Source of the DNA: a virus
DNA length: 31,013 nucleotides
Strand: one strand, 5' to 3'
IMG/VR virus record: IMGVR_UViG_3300021093_000251
Location: 1-31,013 of that record
Part shown: positions 1 through 7,431 of the stretch, one piece after another
How the letters are laid out: the number at the start of each line of letters is the position of its first letter
Position numbering within the stretch: position 1 is the first letter of the stretch
Notes under the pieces: model-generated
What the model saw: the letters and a program-made list of their open reading frames with translations, nothing else
Told to the model about the DNA's origin: nothing
The model's database searches: none
Position numbers and translations under genes: made by a program

Positions 1-66
1 AACGGGTACAGACTATCTCGGGGTAGTACATTAGTATTTACAAAATGAAATTAAATTTAATTAAAT
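1..66. other. Left edge and AT-rich leader
   Basis: No complete gene lies here. Frame 1 is open from the edge to a TGA at 46-48 and could be the last 15 codons of an upstream gene; frame 2 is open to a TAG at 32-34, so neither can be preferred. The leader before the ATG at 67 is almost pure A/T and holds the perfect palindrome AATTAAATTTAATT at 49-62. There is no Shine-Dalgarno sequence, as is usual for Bacteroidota genes. Confidence 0.4.
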
Positions 67-294
67 ATGGATATAAGGAAAATATCAATTGGTCCCGACT
101 ACAAGGGAGGTGCAATGCACTATCTTGTAGGACAAGACATACTTGATAATACGCACAAGATTCACCTCATTAAGTTTGATCCTCAAACAGGTTCAATAAA
201 AATCTATATCATTAATGATAAGGACGAGGTGATGTTATGGAAAGAATTTAGCCATACAATTCCTGTATCCATTGAGTATAATATTCACTACTAA
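67..294 (+). CDS. Small hypothetical phage protein (75 aa)
   Basis: I do not recognise this protein. It is 75 residues, mixed charged and beta-prone, with no signal peptide, membrane segment or cysteines. Its middle alternates hydrophobic residues (IHLIKFD, SIKIYIIND), suggesting a small beta-sheet protein. The ATG follows a very A/T-rich leader of the kind seen before other genes here. Its stop codon TAA shares its last base with the ATG of the GroES-like gene, so the two are probably translated from one message. Position at the head of the packaging block suggests a late or accessory role, but nothing in the sequence shows a function. Confidence 0.7.
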   Translation: MDIRKISIGPDYKGGAMHYLVGQDILDNTHKIHLIKFDPQTGSIKIYIINDKDEVMLWKEFSHTIPVSIEYNIHY

Positions 295-857
295 TGCAAT
301 CTCTATTCAACTTTATTGTAAAACCACAAGCAGGAACACGATACAACAACACCAAGCAAGTAGGTGGCATTGACCTGATTGTTAATACCTCAGAGGAAGA
401 CCATAAGTTTTCCAACCGTTATGCGGTAGTGGAAGAGGTCCCGTATAAATATGAGGGTCCAATCAAAAAGGGTGACACACTCCTTGTGCACCATAACGTG
501 TTCAAGTACTATAATGATATGAGGGGTCGACAGAAAAGCGGTCGCTCATTCTTTCGTGATGACGTGTTTTTGATTGACCCCGATCAGTTCTTTTTGTATA
601 AGCAAGAAGGCAAGTGGCATACTTACGACAGGTATTGCTTTGTAAAACCAATCCCGGCTACCGAGTCTTATATCCATAAACCTTTTACGCACGAGCCACT
701 TATGGGAGAAATGGTCTACCCAAACGCCTATCTCATTAGTCAGGGAGTGCGTCCGGGTGACAAGGTCTGCTTCAAGCCTGACAGCGAATATGAGTTTGAT
801 ATTGATGGAGAGAAATTGTATCGAATGTATGATCATCAAATAACTGTAGTACTATGA
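294..857 (+). CDS. GroES-like co-chaperonin with two tandem cpn10-like halves
   Basis: The 187-residue protein reads as two consecutive GroES-type units. The first (about residues 7-100) opens with FIVKP, has a loop containing GGIDLIV where GroES carries its mobile loop, then IKKGDTLLVHHN. The second (about 108-187) opens with CFVKP, then VRPGDKVCFKP, and ends with DGEKLYRMYDHQITVVL, close to the GroES ending with its DGEEY...ILAV pattern. Known phage co-chaperonins such as T4 gp31 help host GroEL fold the capsid protein; a similar role here is inference. Ordinary GroES is about 95 residues, so the length fits a duplication. The stop overlaps the next start as ATGA, implying translational coupling. 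Confidence 0.65.
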   Translation: MQSLFNFIVKPQAGTRYNNTKQVGGIDLIVNTSEEDHKFSNRYAVVEEVPYKYEGPIKKGDTLLVHHNVFKYYNDMRGRQKSGRSFFRDDVFLIDPDQFFLYKQEGKWHTYDRYCFVKPIPATESYIHKPFTHEPLMGEMVYPNAYLISQGVRPGDKVCFKPDSEYEFDIDGEKLYRMYDHQITVVL

Positions 858-1333
858 ACCTGATCATAATGGATAATGTCATCCACGAACCTATTAGCTA
901 TGTGTCTGACATACTCGACAACGAGTTTGTAGATATTTACGATGGTGTCAATACATTTCAAAACATTCAACCTCGTGACCACGATGATGAATTTGCGCAA
1001 ACTGTAATGGACTTTATTGGACCGCATTATGAGGTAGCGTGGAACTTTGTACGAAAGTCTCCCGAAGGGCAGGAGGAGCCTAACTACATTCATACGGATG
1101 AGATGATGGGGGACATCACGGCTATTCTCTATTTAAGCCATACGCATCCTGATGATGACGGCACAACAATCTATGACAATGACGGACGCAAGGCTTGTGT
1201 GATGTACTCACGATTTAACCGTATGGTTATATTTGAGTCTAAGATTCCACACAGCAGAAACATATTTGAAAACTTTGGACAAGACGATAGCTCTCGCCTC
1301 GTTCAGGTTGCATTTTTAAGAGAGAAGAAATGA
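854..1333 (+). CDS. 2-oxoglutarate/Fe(II)-dependent oxygenase, prolyl-hydroxylase-like
   Basis: The 159-residue protein has the iron-binding facial triad of this superfamily: H80 and D82 in IHTDE, and H133 in PHSR. R148 in SSRLVQVAFL lies where the family binds the 2-oxoglutarate carboxylate. The core strands around ITAILYLS and MVIFES fit the double-stranded beta-helix. Such enzymes hydroxylate protein, nucleobase or small-molecule substrates using O2 and 2-oxoglutarate; the substrate here cannot be read from sequence. It starts in the ATGA overlap with the co-chaperonin-like gene and ends in another ATGA overlap with the next gene, so it belongs to a tightly coupled packaging-side operon. 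Fold assignment is firm; role is open. Confidence 0.8.
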   Translation: MNLIIMDNVIHEPISYVSDILDNEFVDIYDGVNTFQNIQPRDHDDEFAQTVMDFIGPHYEVAWNFVRKSPEGQEEPNYIHTDEMMGDITAILYLSHTHPDDDGTTIYDNDGRKACVMYSRFNRMVIFESKIPHSRNIFENFGQDDSSRLVQVAFLREKK

Positions 1334-1614
1334 AAGACATTAAATTAAAAATTATTGAAGCCGGTCATCAAGCGGTAGAGCAGCTCATCAAGGTGGCTAA
1401 GGAAGAGATTATTAAGCCTGACCCTGATGATGAGCTTGCGGCAGACAGGCTAAAGAACGCAGCCGCTACCAAGAAGCTTGCCATCTTTGATGCCTTTGAG
1501 ATTCTAAACAGAATTGAGGCTGAAAAGGAAGCACTTGAGATGCTTGAGAACGGTCCAAACAGAACAGACACAAAACAAGGATTTGCAGAACGAAGGTCTA
1601 TATCGGGTCGTTAA
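1330..1614 (+). CDS. Small helical protein before TerL; candidate small terminase subunit
   Basis: This 94-residue protein is predicted mostly helical and highly charged (ADRLKNAAATKKLAIFDAF, then ILNRIEAEKEALEML), ending in a basic, disordered-looking tail. It has no membrane segment or cysteines. Small terminases are short helical DNA-binding oligomers usually encoded just before the large subunit, which is why I offer that label; no helix-turn-helix is obvious, so it could be an unrelated packaging-side protein. Its start overlaps the oxygenase stop as ATGA, and its last 30 to 100 bases overlap the terminase reading frame, depending on which terminase start is used. Confidence 0.5.
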   Translation: MKDIKLKIIEAGHQAVEQLIKVAKEEIIKPDPDDELAADRLKNAAATKKLAIFDAFEILNRIEAEKEALEMLENGPNRTDTKQGFAERRSISGR

Positions 1615-3820
1615 GGACTATGTGCCTCAGAACGCTATCTCCAAAAAGAATACTATTCGTTCTTGGAAGTATGGCTACAATGAGCAGTACGATATGGTGG
1701 TCATCTCCAAGACAGGACAGATTGGGGAGATTATCAATATCGCAGGATTAGTTATTGCCCTACCGGCAACACCTAAAGAGTGTCTTCAAAGACACAGCTC
1801 CAAGGCTGAACAGTATTGGGAGCGCAGGGACCTACCAAAAGAGCTCGACAAGATTCAGTCTATCTTCCAATGGAACGATATGCCTACCGAGTTTAAGAAC
1901 CGGTGGGTTGATTACATTGAGCAGGAGTTTGATCACAGGGAAGGGGGGATGTGGTTTATGAACAATGGGTCCCCCACCTACATTACCGGAGCTCACTATA
2001 TGTACTTACAGTGGTCAAGCATTGACGTAGGCTATCCTGATTACAGGGAAGCCAACCGCATCTTCTTTATCTTTTGGGAGGCTTGCAAAGCTGATAGCCG
2101 GTGCTTTGGGATGATATACCTCAAGATCAGGCGCTCGGGGTTCTCGTTTATGGCATCCTCAGAATGTGTGAACATAGCCTCGCTTGCCCGTGACTCAAGG
2201 GTTGGTATCCTGTCTAAGACGGGTGCTGATGCCAAGAAGATGTTTACAGACAAGGTCGTGCCTATCAACAGCAGGCTGCCATTCTTCTTTCGTCCGGTAA
2301 TGGATGGTATGGACAAGCCGAAGACTGAGCTTGCTTACCGTGTTCCTGCCTCTAAGATTACAAAGAGGAATATGGTCACTGCTGCTGACAGCAGCGTAGA
2401 TGGTCTCGATACCACGATAGATTGGAAGAACACAGAAGAAAATAGCTATGATGGTGAAAAGCTTTTGTTTCTTGCGCACGATGAGAGCGCTAAGTGGGTT
2501 AAGCCAAACAATATCCTGAACAATTGGAGGGTAACAAAGACCTGTCTTCGTGTCGGTAGTAAGATTATCGGCAAGTGTATGATGGGGTCTACCTCCAATG
2601 CACTAAGCAAGGGTGGTGACAACTATAAGAAATTGTACGAGGATTCGTCATTGGATAGTCGAAACGCAAACGGACAGACTAAAAGTGGGCTATATTCTTT
2701 ATTTATTCCTATGGAATCGAATATGGAAGGGTTCATTGATAGGTATGGTATGCCTGTGTTGCGTAAGCCTACGGACCCTATAATGGGTGTAGATGGGCAG
2801 AAGATAACCAATGGAGCCGTTGAATATTGGGAGGCTGAGGTTGATTCACTTAAGGGTGACGCTGATGCCCTCAACGAGTTTTACCGTCAGTTTCCTCGCA
2901 CTGAAAGCCACGCTTTCAGGGATGAGAGTAAGCAGGCGCTATTCAATCTGACCAAGATATATCAGCAGATTGACTACAATGACGCACAGATTCAGGCGCA
3001 TAATGTTTCACGTGGAACATTCCATTGGAAGGATGGTGAGAAAGACAGCAGGGTAATATGGAGTCCTGACCCCCGTGGCAGGTTTCTAATCAGTTGGGTT
3101 CCACCTACTAATATGCAAAACAACGTCATTAACAGGCACGGAGCCAAGTACCCCGGCAATGAACACCTTGGGTCTTTTGGCTGTGACCCATACGACATCT
3201 CAGCGGTAGTTGGGGGTAGGGGGTCAAACGGGTCTCTGCACGGAATGACTAAGTACCACTTGGACGATGCTCCTACCAATCAGTTCTTCTTAGAGTACAT
3301 TGCCCGTCCTCAGACGGCAGAAATATTTTTTGAAGAAGTGCTAATGGCGTGTGTATTCTACGGGATGCCGATGCTTGCGGAGAATAACAAACCAAGGCTA
3401 CTATACCACTTCAAGAATAGGGGGTATCGACACTTCTGTATGAACCGCCCTGATCGTACGCTCAATAAGCTGAGCAAAACCGAGCGTGAACTTGGTGGTA
3501 TTCCTAACTCTTCTGAAGAGGTGAAGCAGGCGCACGCCTCAGCCATCGAGACGTACATTGAAAAATACATAGGCTTCGATATGACGAGTACTTATAGACC
3601 GGCTGATGAGATAGGCACAATGCCATTTACGAGAACACTCGAGGATTGGGCGAAGTTTGATATAAGTGACAGAACTAAGTTTGACGCAACAATTAGTTCG
3701 GGGTTAGCGATAATGGCAAACCAAAAAAATGTATATTTACCTGACAAAAAAGAGTCGAAAATTAGTATTAATTTCGCAAGGTACACTAATAGTGGAACGC
3801 TAAGTGAACTTATTAAATGA
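1514..3820 (+). CDS. Terminase large subunit (DNA-packaging ATPase and nuclease)
   Basis: TerL cuts concatemeric DNA and drives it through the portal. Counting from TTG 1514 (768 residues), a deviant Walker A, KIRRSGFS, begins at K204 and resembles the lambda gpA form in which the lysine precedes the usual position. A Walker B lies at LLFLAHDESAKW with D323 and E324. The coupling region includes KCMMGSTSN. The nuclease half starts near GCDPYD with D558 as a probable metal ligand. The start is uncertain: the frame has TTG at 1514 and 1583 but no ATG until 1694. The segment before 1694 (LYRVVKDYVPQN) looks protein-like, favouring a TTG start. The stop overlaps the portal start as ATGA. It carries one copy of the 16-base repeat at 1780-1795. 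Confidence 0.9.
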   Translation: MRLKRKHLRCLRTVQTEQTQNKDLQNEGLYRVVKDYVPQNAISKKNTIRSWKYGYNEQYDMVVISKTGQIGEIINIAGLVIALPATPKECLQRHSSKAEQYWERRDLPKELDKIQSIFQWNDMPTEFKNRWVDYIEQEFDHREGGMWFMNNGSPTYITGAHYMYLQWSSIDVGYPDYREANRIFFIFWEACKADSRCFGMIYLKIRRSGFSFMASSECVNIASLARDSRVGILSKTGADAKKMFTDKVVPINSRLPFFFRPVMDGMDKPKTELAYRVPASKITKRNMVTAADSSVDGLDTTIDWKNTEENSYDGEKLLFLAHDESAKWVKPNNILNNWRVTKTCLRVGSKIIGKCMMGSTSNALSKGGDNYKKLYEDSSLDSRNANGQTKSGLYSLFIPMESNMEGFIDRYGMPVLRKPTDPIMGVDGQKITNGAVEYWEAEVDSLKGDADALNEFYRQFPRTESHAFRDESKQALFNLTKIYQQIDYNDAQIQAHNVSRGTFHWKDGEKDSRVIWSPDPRGRFLISWVPPTNMQNNVINRHGAKYPGNEHLGSFGCDPYDISAVVGGRGSNGSLHGMTKYHLDDAPTNQFFLEYIARPQTAEIFFEEVLMACVFYGMPMLAENNKPRLLYHFKNRGYRHFCMNRPDRTLNKLSKTERELGGIPNSSEEVKQAHASAIETYIEKYIGFDMTSTYRPADEIGTMPFTRTLEDWAKFDISDRTKFDATISSGLAIMANQKNVYLPDKKESKISINFARYTNSGTLSELIK
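1780..1795 (+). repeat. 16-base repeat copy 1, inside TerL
   Basis: Exact GTGTCTTCAAAGACAC, an inverted repeat with seven-base arms and centre CA. In the terminase frame it encodes CLQRH. Confidence 0.9.
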
Positions 3821-6252
3821 AAGATGTAGTAGTTAATATATCCGCAACAGGTTTTCCGGGTCAGTTTGTATCTGACGCAGAGAAAGCCTCTGATGCGTTT
3901 GGTCTACAGGTAGGTCAAGCCATCCAATACGAGTGGTTCCGCAAAGATGGTAATCAATGTAGGTACTATAACCAATGGCGTGACTTTAATAGACTTCGTT
4001 TGTATGCTCGTGGAGAGCAGTCTGTGCAAAAATACAAGAATGAACTTGCTATAGATGGTGATCTTTCTTATTTGAACTTAGATTGGACACCTGTTCCTAT
4101 TCTTCCAAAGTTTGTCGACATTGTTGTGAATGGTATGTCTGACCGATTATTCAAAGTAAAGACGTATGCACAAGATGCGATGTCGCAAGCAAAGCGAAGT
4201 AGGTATCAAGATATGATCGAGGGACAGATGGCAGCTAAAGATGTACTTACACAAATACAAGAGTCAACAGGTGTTGACCCTTTTATTATGGACCCCGAGG
4301 AGCTTCCGGAAACAGACGAAGAACTTTCGTTGTATATGCAGCTTAACTATAAGCCTGCTATTGAAATTGCAGAAGAGGAAGCCATAAATACTATACTCGA
4401 TGAAAACCATTATCAAGATACACGTAAACGAATAGATTACGATTTAACTGTCATTGGTATTGGTGTAGCGAAGCACGAGTTTCTTCCCGGTGCAGGAGTG
4501 CAAGTTTCATACGTTGACCCTGCGAATGTAGTATACAGTTATACTGAAGACCCATTCTTTCAAGATTGTTTTTATTGGGGAGAAATAAAAACTCTTCCAA
4601 TAACTGAACTGCTTAAGATTGACCCAACACTTACTCGTGAGCAGTTGCAAGAAATTTCAATGTACTCTCAAAGTTGGTATGACTACTATAACGTAGCACG
4701 TTTTTATGAGAACAGTTTGTTCTATCGTGACACTGCAACTCTTTTATACTTCAACTATAAGACCACAAAGAAAATTGTTTACAAGAAAAAAATTCTTGAG
4801 ACAGGTGGTTCTCGTGTAATTGAAAAAGATGACAGGTTTAATCCTCCTGTAGAAATGATGGAGGAGGGGAACTTTGAAAAAATGGAAAAGACTATTGATG
4901 TGTGGTACGATGGTGTGATGGTTATGGGAACCAACATCTTGCTTAAGTGGCAGATGGCAGAGAATATGGTTCGTCCTAAATCAACTTCTCAGCACGCATT
5001 ACCAAATTACGTGGCAGTAGCGCCTCGTATGTATAAGGGTGTGATTGAGTCTCTTGTTCGCAGAATGGTTCCATTCGCAGATTTGATTCAGCTCACTCAC
5101 TTAAAGCTACAGCAGGTTATTGCACGCACTGTGCCTGATGGCGTGTTCATTGATGCCGATGGTCTCAATGAGGTTGACCTTGGAACAGGGCAAGCCTATA
5201 ACCCGGAAGATGCCTTGAGGCTATACTTCCAAACAGGTAGTGTTATCGGACGTAGTTATACCCAAGAGGGTGACTTCAACAATGCAAGAGTTCCTATTAC
5301 TCAGCTCACCTCCAACTCGGGGGCTTCTAAGACGCAGATGCTGATAGCGAACTACAACCATTACCTTGATATGATTAGGTCTGTGACCGGACTTAACGAG
5401 GCAAGGGATGGGTCTACGCCTGATCCTAACGCATTGGTAGGGGTCCAAAAGCTCGCTGCACTTAACTCCAATACGGCTACACGCCACATTCTTGAGGGAG
5501 GCTTATTCATCTACAGGTCGCTTGCTGAAGCCCTTACCTACCGGATTGCAGACATTTTAGAGTATGCTGATTTCAAGGACGACTTTGCCAATAAGATTGG
5601 TAAGTATAACGTGTCTATCTTAAATGAGATTAGCGACTTGTACATATATGACTTTGGCATATTTGTGGAAGTATCTCCTGACGAAGAACAGAAAGCTCAA
5701 CTCGAGGCAAACATACAGATGGCTCTTTCTAAAGGAGACATCAATCTTGAGGATGCCATTGACATACGTGAGCTCAAAAATATCAAGCTCGCCAACCAAC
5801 TTCTTAAGGTAAAGCGAATGAAGAAACAGGAGCGTGAGGAGAAAATGGCAATGCAGAAGCAGGCTATGATGGCGCAGCAACAATTGCAATCGCAACAGAT
5901 TGCTGCTCAGACAGCTATGCAAAAGATACAGCTCGAGGCTCAGGCTAAGATGCAAATTAAGCAGGCTGAGGTGGCTTTTGATATTGAGAAACTTAAAGCT
6001 GAGGCTGAGATGAAGCGGATGCTAATGAACGAAGAGTTCCAATACCAAATGCAGTTGGGTGGTCTAAAAGAGTCAGCTTTAATGAGCAGAGAGGATATGA
6101 AGGAAAAGGAGAAGGCAAGGCGTATTAGCCAACAAAATAGTGAGCAGTCAAAGCTAATCAATCAAAGAAAGAACAACCTACCCCCTATGGACTTTGAGTC
6201 TAATGAGGATAGCCTTGATGGGTTTGACTTAGCTGAATTTGAACCTCGCTAA
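3817..6252 (+). CDS. Portal protein
   Basis: At 811 residues this is a large portal of the podovirus type, forming the dodecameric vertex through which DNA enters and leaves and onto which terminase docks. Supporting features are its place between TerL and scaffold, the early segment WTPVPILPKFVDIVVNGMSD followed by a long helical region, a stem-like central section, and a C-terminal stretch from about residue 669 that is very rich in Gln, Met and Ala and then in Lys and Glu, as expected of the crown or barrel helices. The last 40 residues are acidic and probably disordered. Family membership is by reading, without a search. Its start overlaps the terminase stop. Confidence 0.85.
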   Translation: MKDVVVNISATGFPGQFVSDAEKASDAFGLQVGQAIQYEWFRKDGNQCRYYNQWRDFNRLRLYARGEQSVQKYKNELAIDGDLSYLNLDWTPVPILPKFVDIVVNGMSDRLFKVKTYAQDAMSQAKRSRYQDMIEGQMAAKDVLTQIQESTGVDPFIMDPEELPETDEELSLYMQLNYKPAIEIAEEEAINTILDENHYQDTRKRIDYDLTVIGIGVAKHEFLPGAGVQVSYVDPANVVYSYTEDPFFQDCFYWGEIKTLPITELLKIDPTLTREQLQEISMYSQSWYDYYNVARFYENSLFYRDTATLLYFNYKTTKKIVYKKKILETGGSRVIEKDDRFNPPVEMMEEGNFEKMEKTIDVWYDGVMVMGTNILLKWQMAENMVRPKSTSQHALPNYVAVAPRMYKGVIESLVRRMVPFADLIQLTHLKLQQVIARTVPDGVFIDADGLNEVDLGTGQAYNPEDALRLYFQTGSVIGRSYTQEGDFNNARVPITQLTSNSGASKTQMLIANYNHYLDMIRSVTGLNEARDGSTPDPNALVGVQKLAALNSNTATRHILEGGLFIYRSLAEALTYRIADILEYADFKDDFANKIGKYNVSILNEISDLYIYDFGIFVEVSPDEEQKAQLEANIQMALSKGDINLEDAIDIRELKNIKLANQLLKVKRMKKQEREEKMAMQKQAMMAQQQLQSQQIAAQTAMQKIQLEAQAKMQIKQAEVAFDIEKLKAEAEMKRMLMNEEFQYQMQLGGLKESALMSREDMKEKEKARRISQQNSEQSKLINQRKNNLPPMDFESNEDSLDGFDLAEFEPR

Positions 6253-6263
6253 AAATTTCGTAA

Positions 6264-6281
6264 TTTTTGTATAAATTTGTA
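6264..6281 (+). promoter_or_regulatory. Promoter-like site before the scaffold gene
   Basis: TTTTTG, two bases, then TAAATTTGTA. The TAnnTTTG part (6272-6279) matches the Bacteroidota -7 box. No TTG lies at the usual -33 spacing. The same arrangement, with identical spacing, recurs at 9726-9743 and 17620-17637, each just upstream of a gene. Confidence 0.5.
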
Positions 6282-6284
6282 ACA

Positions 6285-6300
6285 AATTAAATCTAATCTA
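6285..6300 (+). promoter_or_regulatory. Shared A/T-rich leader motif before the scaffold start
   Basis: The leader AAATTAAATCTAATCT precedes ATG 6301 and closely matches AAATTAAAATCTA before ATG 8930. Neither has a Shine-Dalgarno sequence. It probably serves as an unstructured translation-initiation region of the type used in Bacteroidota. Confidence 0.4.
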
Positions 6301-7413
6301 ATGGAAATTAAAGTAAGAGCTCTTGACACGGTGGAGGGTAAAAGTATACAGGAAGTTGAAAAAGAACTTCTTGAGAAGCACGAAAAGCAGATGAGCGGAG
6401 AGGCAACAGATGAGGTTAAAATAGACACATCTAAGCTTGAACCTGCCACAAACGAAACAAACGAAACGGAGCAGAAAGAGGCAGAGCTGACAGAAGAGCA
6501 AGTTCTTTCATATATCGGAAAACGCTATAATAAGCAAATCAACTCTTTTGATGAGTTGGTGTCAGAACGTAAAGAGTCTGAGCCACTTCCTGAAGATGTT
6601 GCTGCTTATATGAAATTTAAGAAGGAGACAGGGCGTGGTTTTGAGGACTTCCTTAAAGTCAACAAGAACTACGATGATATGGACCCTGATCAAATTCTTC
6701 GTGAATACCTTGCCACCACACAGAAGGGTCTTGACAAAGAAGACATTGATGTGTTAATGGAGGACTACAAATACGATGAGGACATTGATGATGAGTCCAA
6801 GATTAAGAAGGTAAGGATAGCACGTAAAAAGGCTGTTGCGGAAGCCAAGGGCTTCTTCAATGAACAAAAGGAGAAATACAAGCTGCCTCTTGAGTCAAGA
6901 GCAAATGGCTTATCTCCCGATGACAATGAAGAGTTTGAGGCGTACCGTCAGTATATACAACAGGCGAAAACCTTGCAGGAGGAAAACGAGCGTAAGCGCA
7001 ATTGGTTTGACCAAAAGTCCGAAGAAGTCTTTAGTAAAGACTTCAAAGGTTTTGAGTTCTCCATTGATGACAAGAAGGTTGTATTTTCTCCCGGGTCTGC
7101 TGCAGAGTTAAAAAAGGTTCAATCAACTCCATTAAACTTTATCAACAAGTATTTGGATGAGAGTGGGCTGATCAAGGACGCTGCAGGATACCATAAGGCA
7201 TTAGCCATAGCAATGAACCCTGATAAGTTTGCCAAGTACTTTTATGAACAAGGACAGGCAGACGCAACAGAAGACGTAATGCGTAAGACTAAAAACATTA
7301 ATATGTCAGAGCGTAGAGCGCCTGAAGTTGTAAGTAAAGGGGGGATGCAGGTGAAGGCGGTAGCACCGGATTCCGGAAGGAGTCTCAAAATCCGCAGCAT
7401 TAAAAAAATATAA
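6301..7413 (+). CDS. Capsid scaffolding protein
   Basis: The 370-residue product is acidic at the front, strongly helical in the middle and basic at its end (GRSLKIRSIKKI), the usual build of a scaffold whose positively charged C-terminus touches the capsid protein. It lies between portal and major capsid genes, where scaffolds are normally encoded. The first 70 residues are rich in Glu, Thr and Asn and look disordered. No protease triad was seen. It follows a promoter-like site and a 48-base gap from the portal, and ends 18 bases before the capsid gene, so the two are probably co-transcribed. Assignment rests on position and composition. Confidence 0.75.
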   Translation: MEIKVRALDTVEGKSIQEVEKELLEKHEKQMSGEATDEVKIDTSKLEPATNETNETEQKEAELTEEQVLSYIGKRYNKQINSFDELVSERKESEPLPEDVAAYMKFKKETGRGFEDFLKVNKNYDDMDPDQILREYLATTQKGLDKEDIDVLMEDYKYDEDIDDESKIKKVRIARKKAVAEAKGFFNEQKEKYKLPLESRANGLSPDDNEEFEAYRQYIQQAKTLQEENERKRNWFDQKSEEVFSKDFKGFEFSIDDKKVVFSPGSAAELKKVQSTPLNFINKYLDESGLIKDAAGYHKALAIAMNPDKFAKYFYEQGQADATEDVMRKTKNINMSERRAPEVVSKGGMQVKAVAPDSGRSLKIRSIKKI

Positions 7414-7431
7414 AATTAAAAATTTACAACA

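Noticed and set aside
1-45. Possible tRNA or RNA 3' end at the left edge
   Set aside because: No cloverleaf arms or terminal CCA could be built from the visible bases.
2041-3786. Several open frames of 64 to 95 codons on the minus strand of the terminase gene
   Set aside because: They lie entirely in the shadow of a strongly supported gene, have Ser/Leu-rich shadow-type composition and no leader or coupling.
6238-6279. Standard Bacteroidota -33/-7 promoter before the scaffold gene
   Set aside because: The nearest upstream TTTG (6238-6241) is 30 bases from the -7 box, too far for the usual spacing; only the -7-like part is reported.
6634-6656. Short inverted repeat GACTT...AAGTC in the scaffold gene
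   Set aside because: Five-base arms inside coding sequence are expected by chance.
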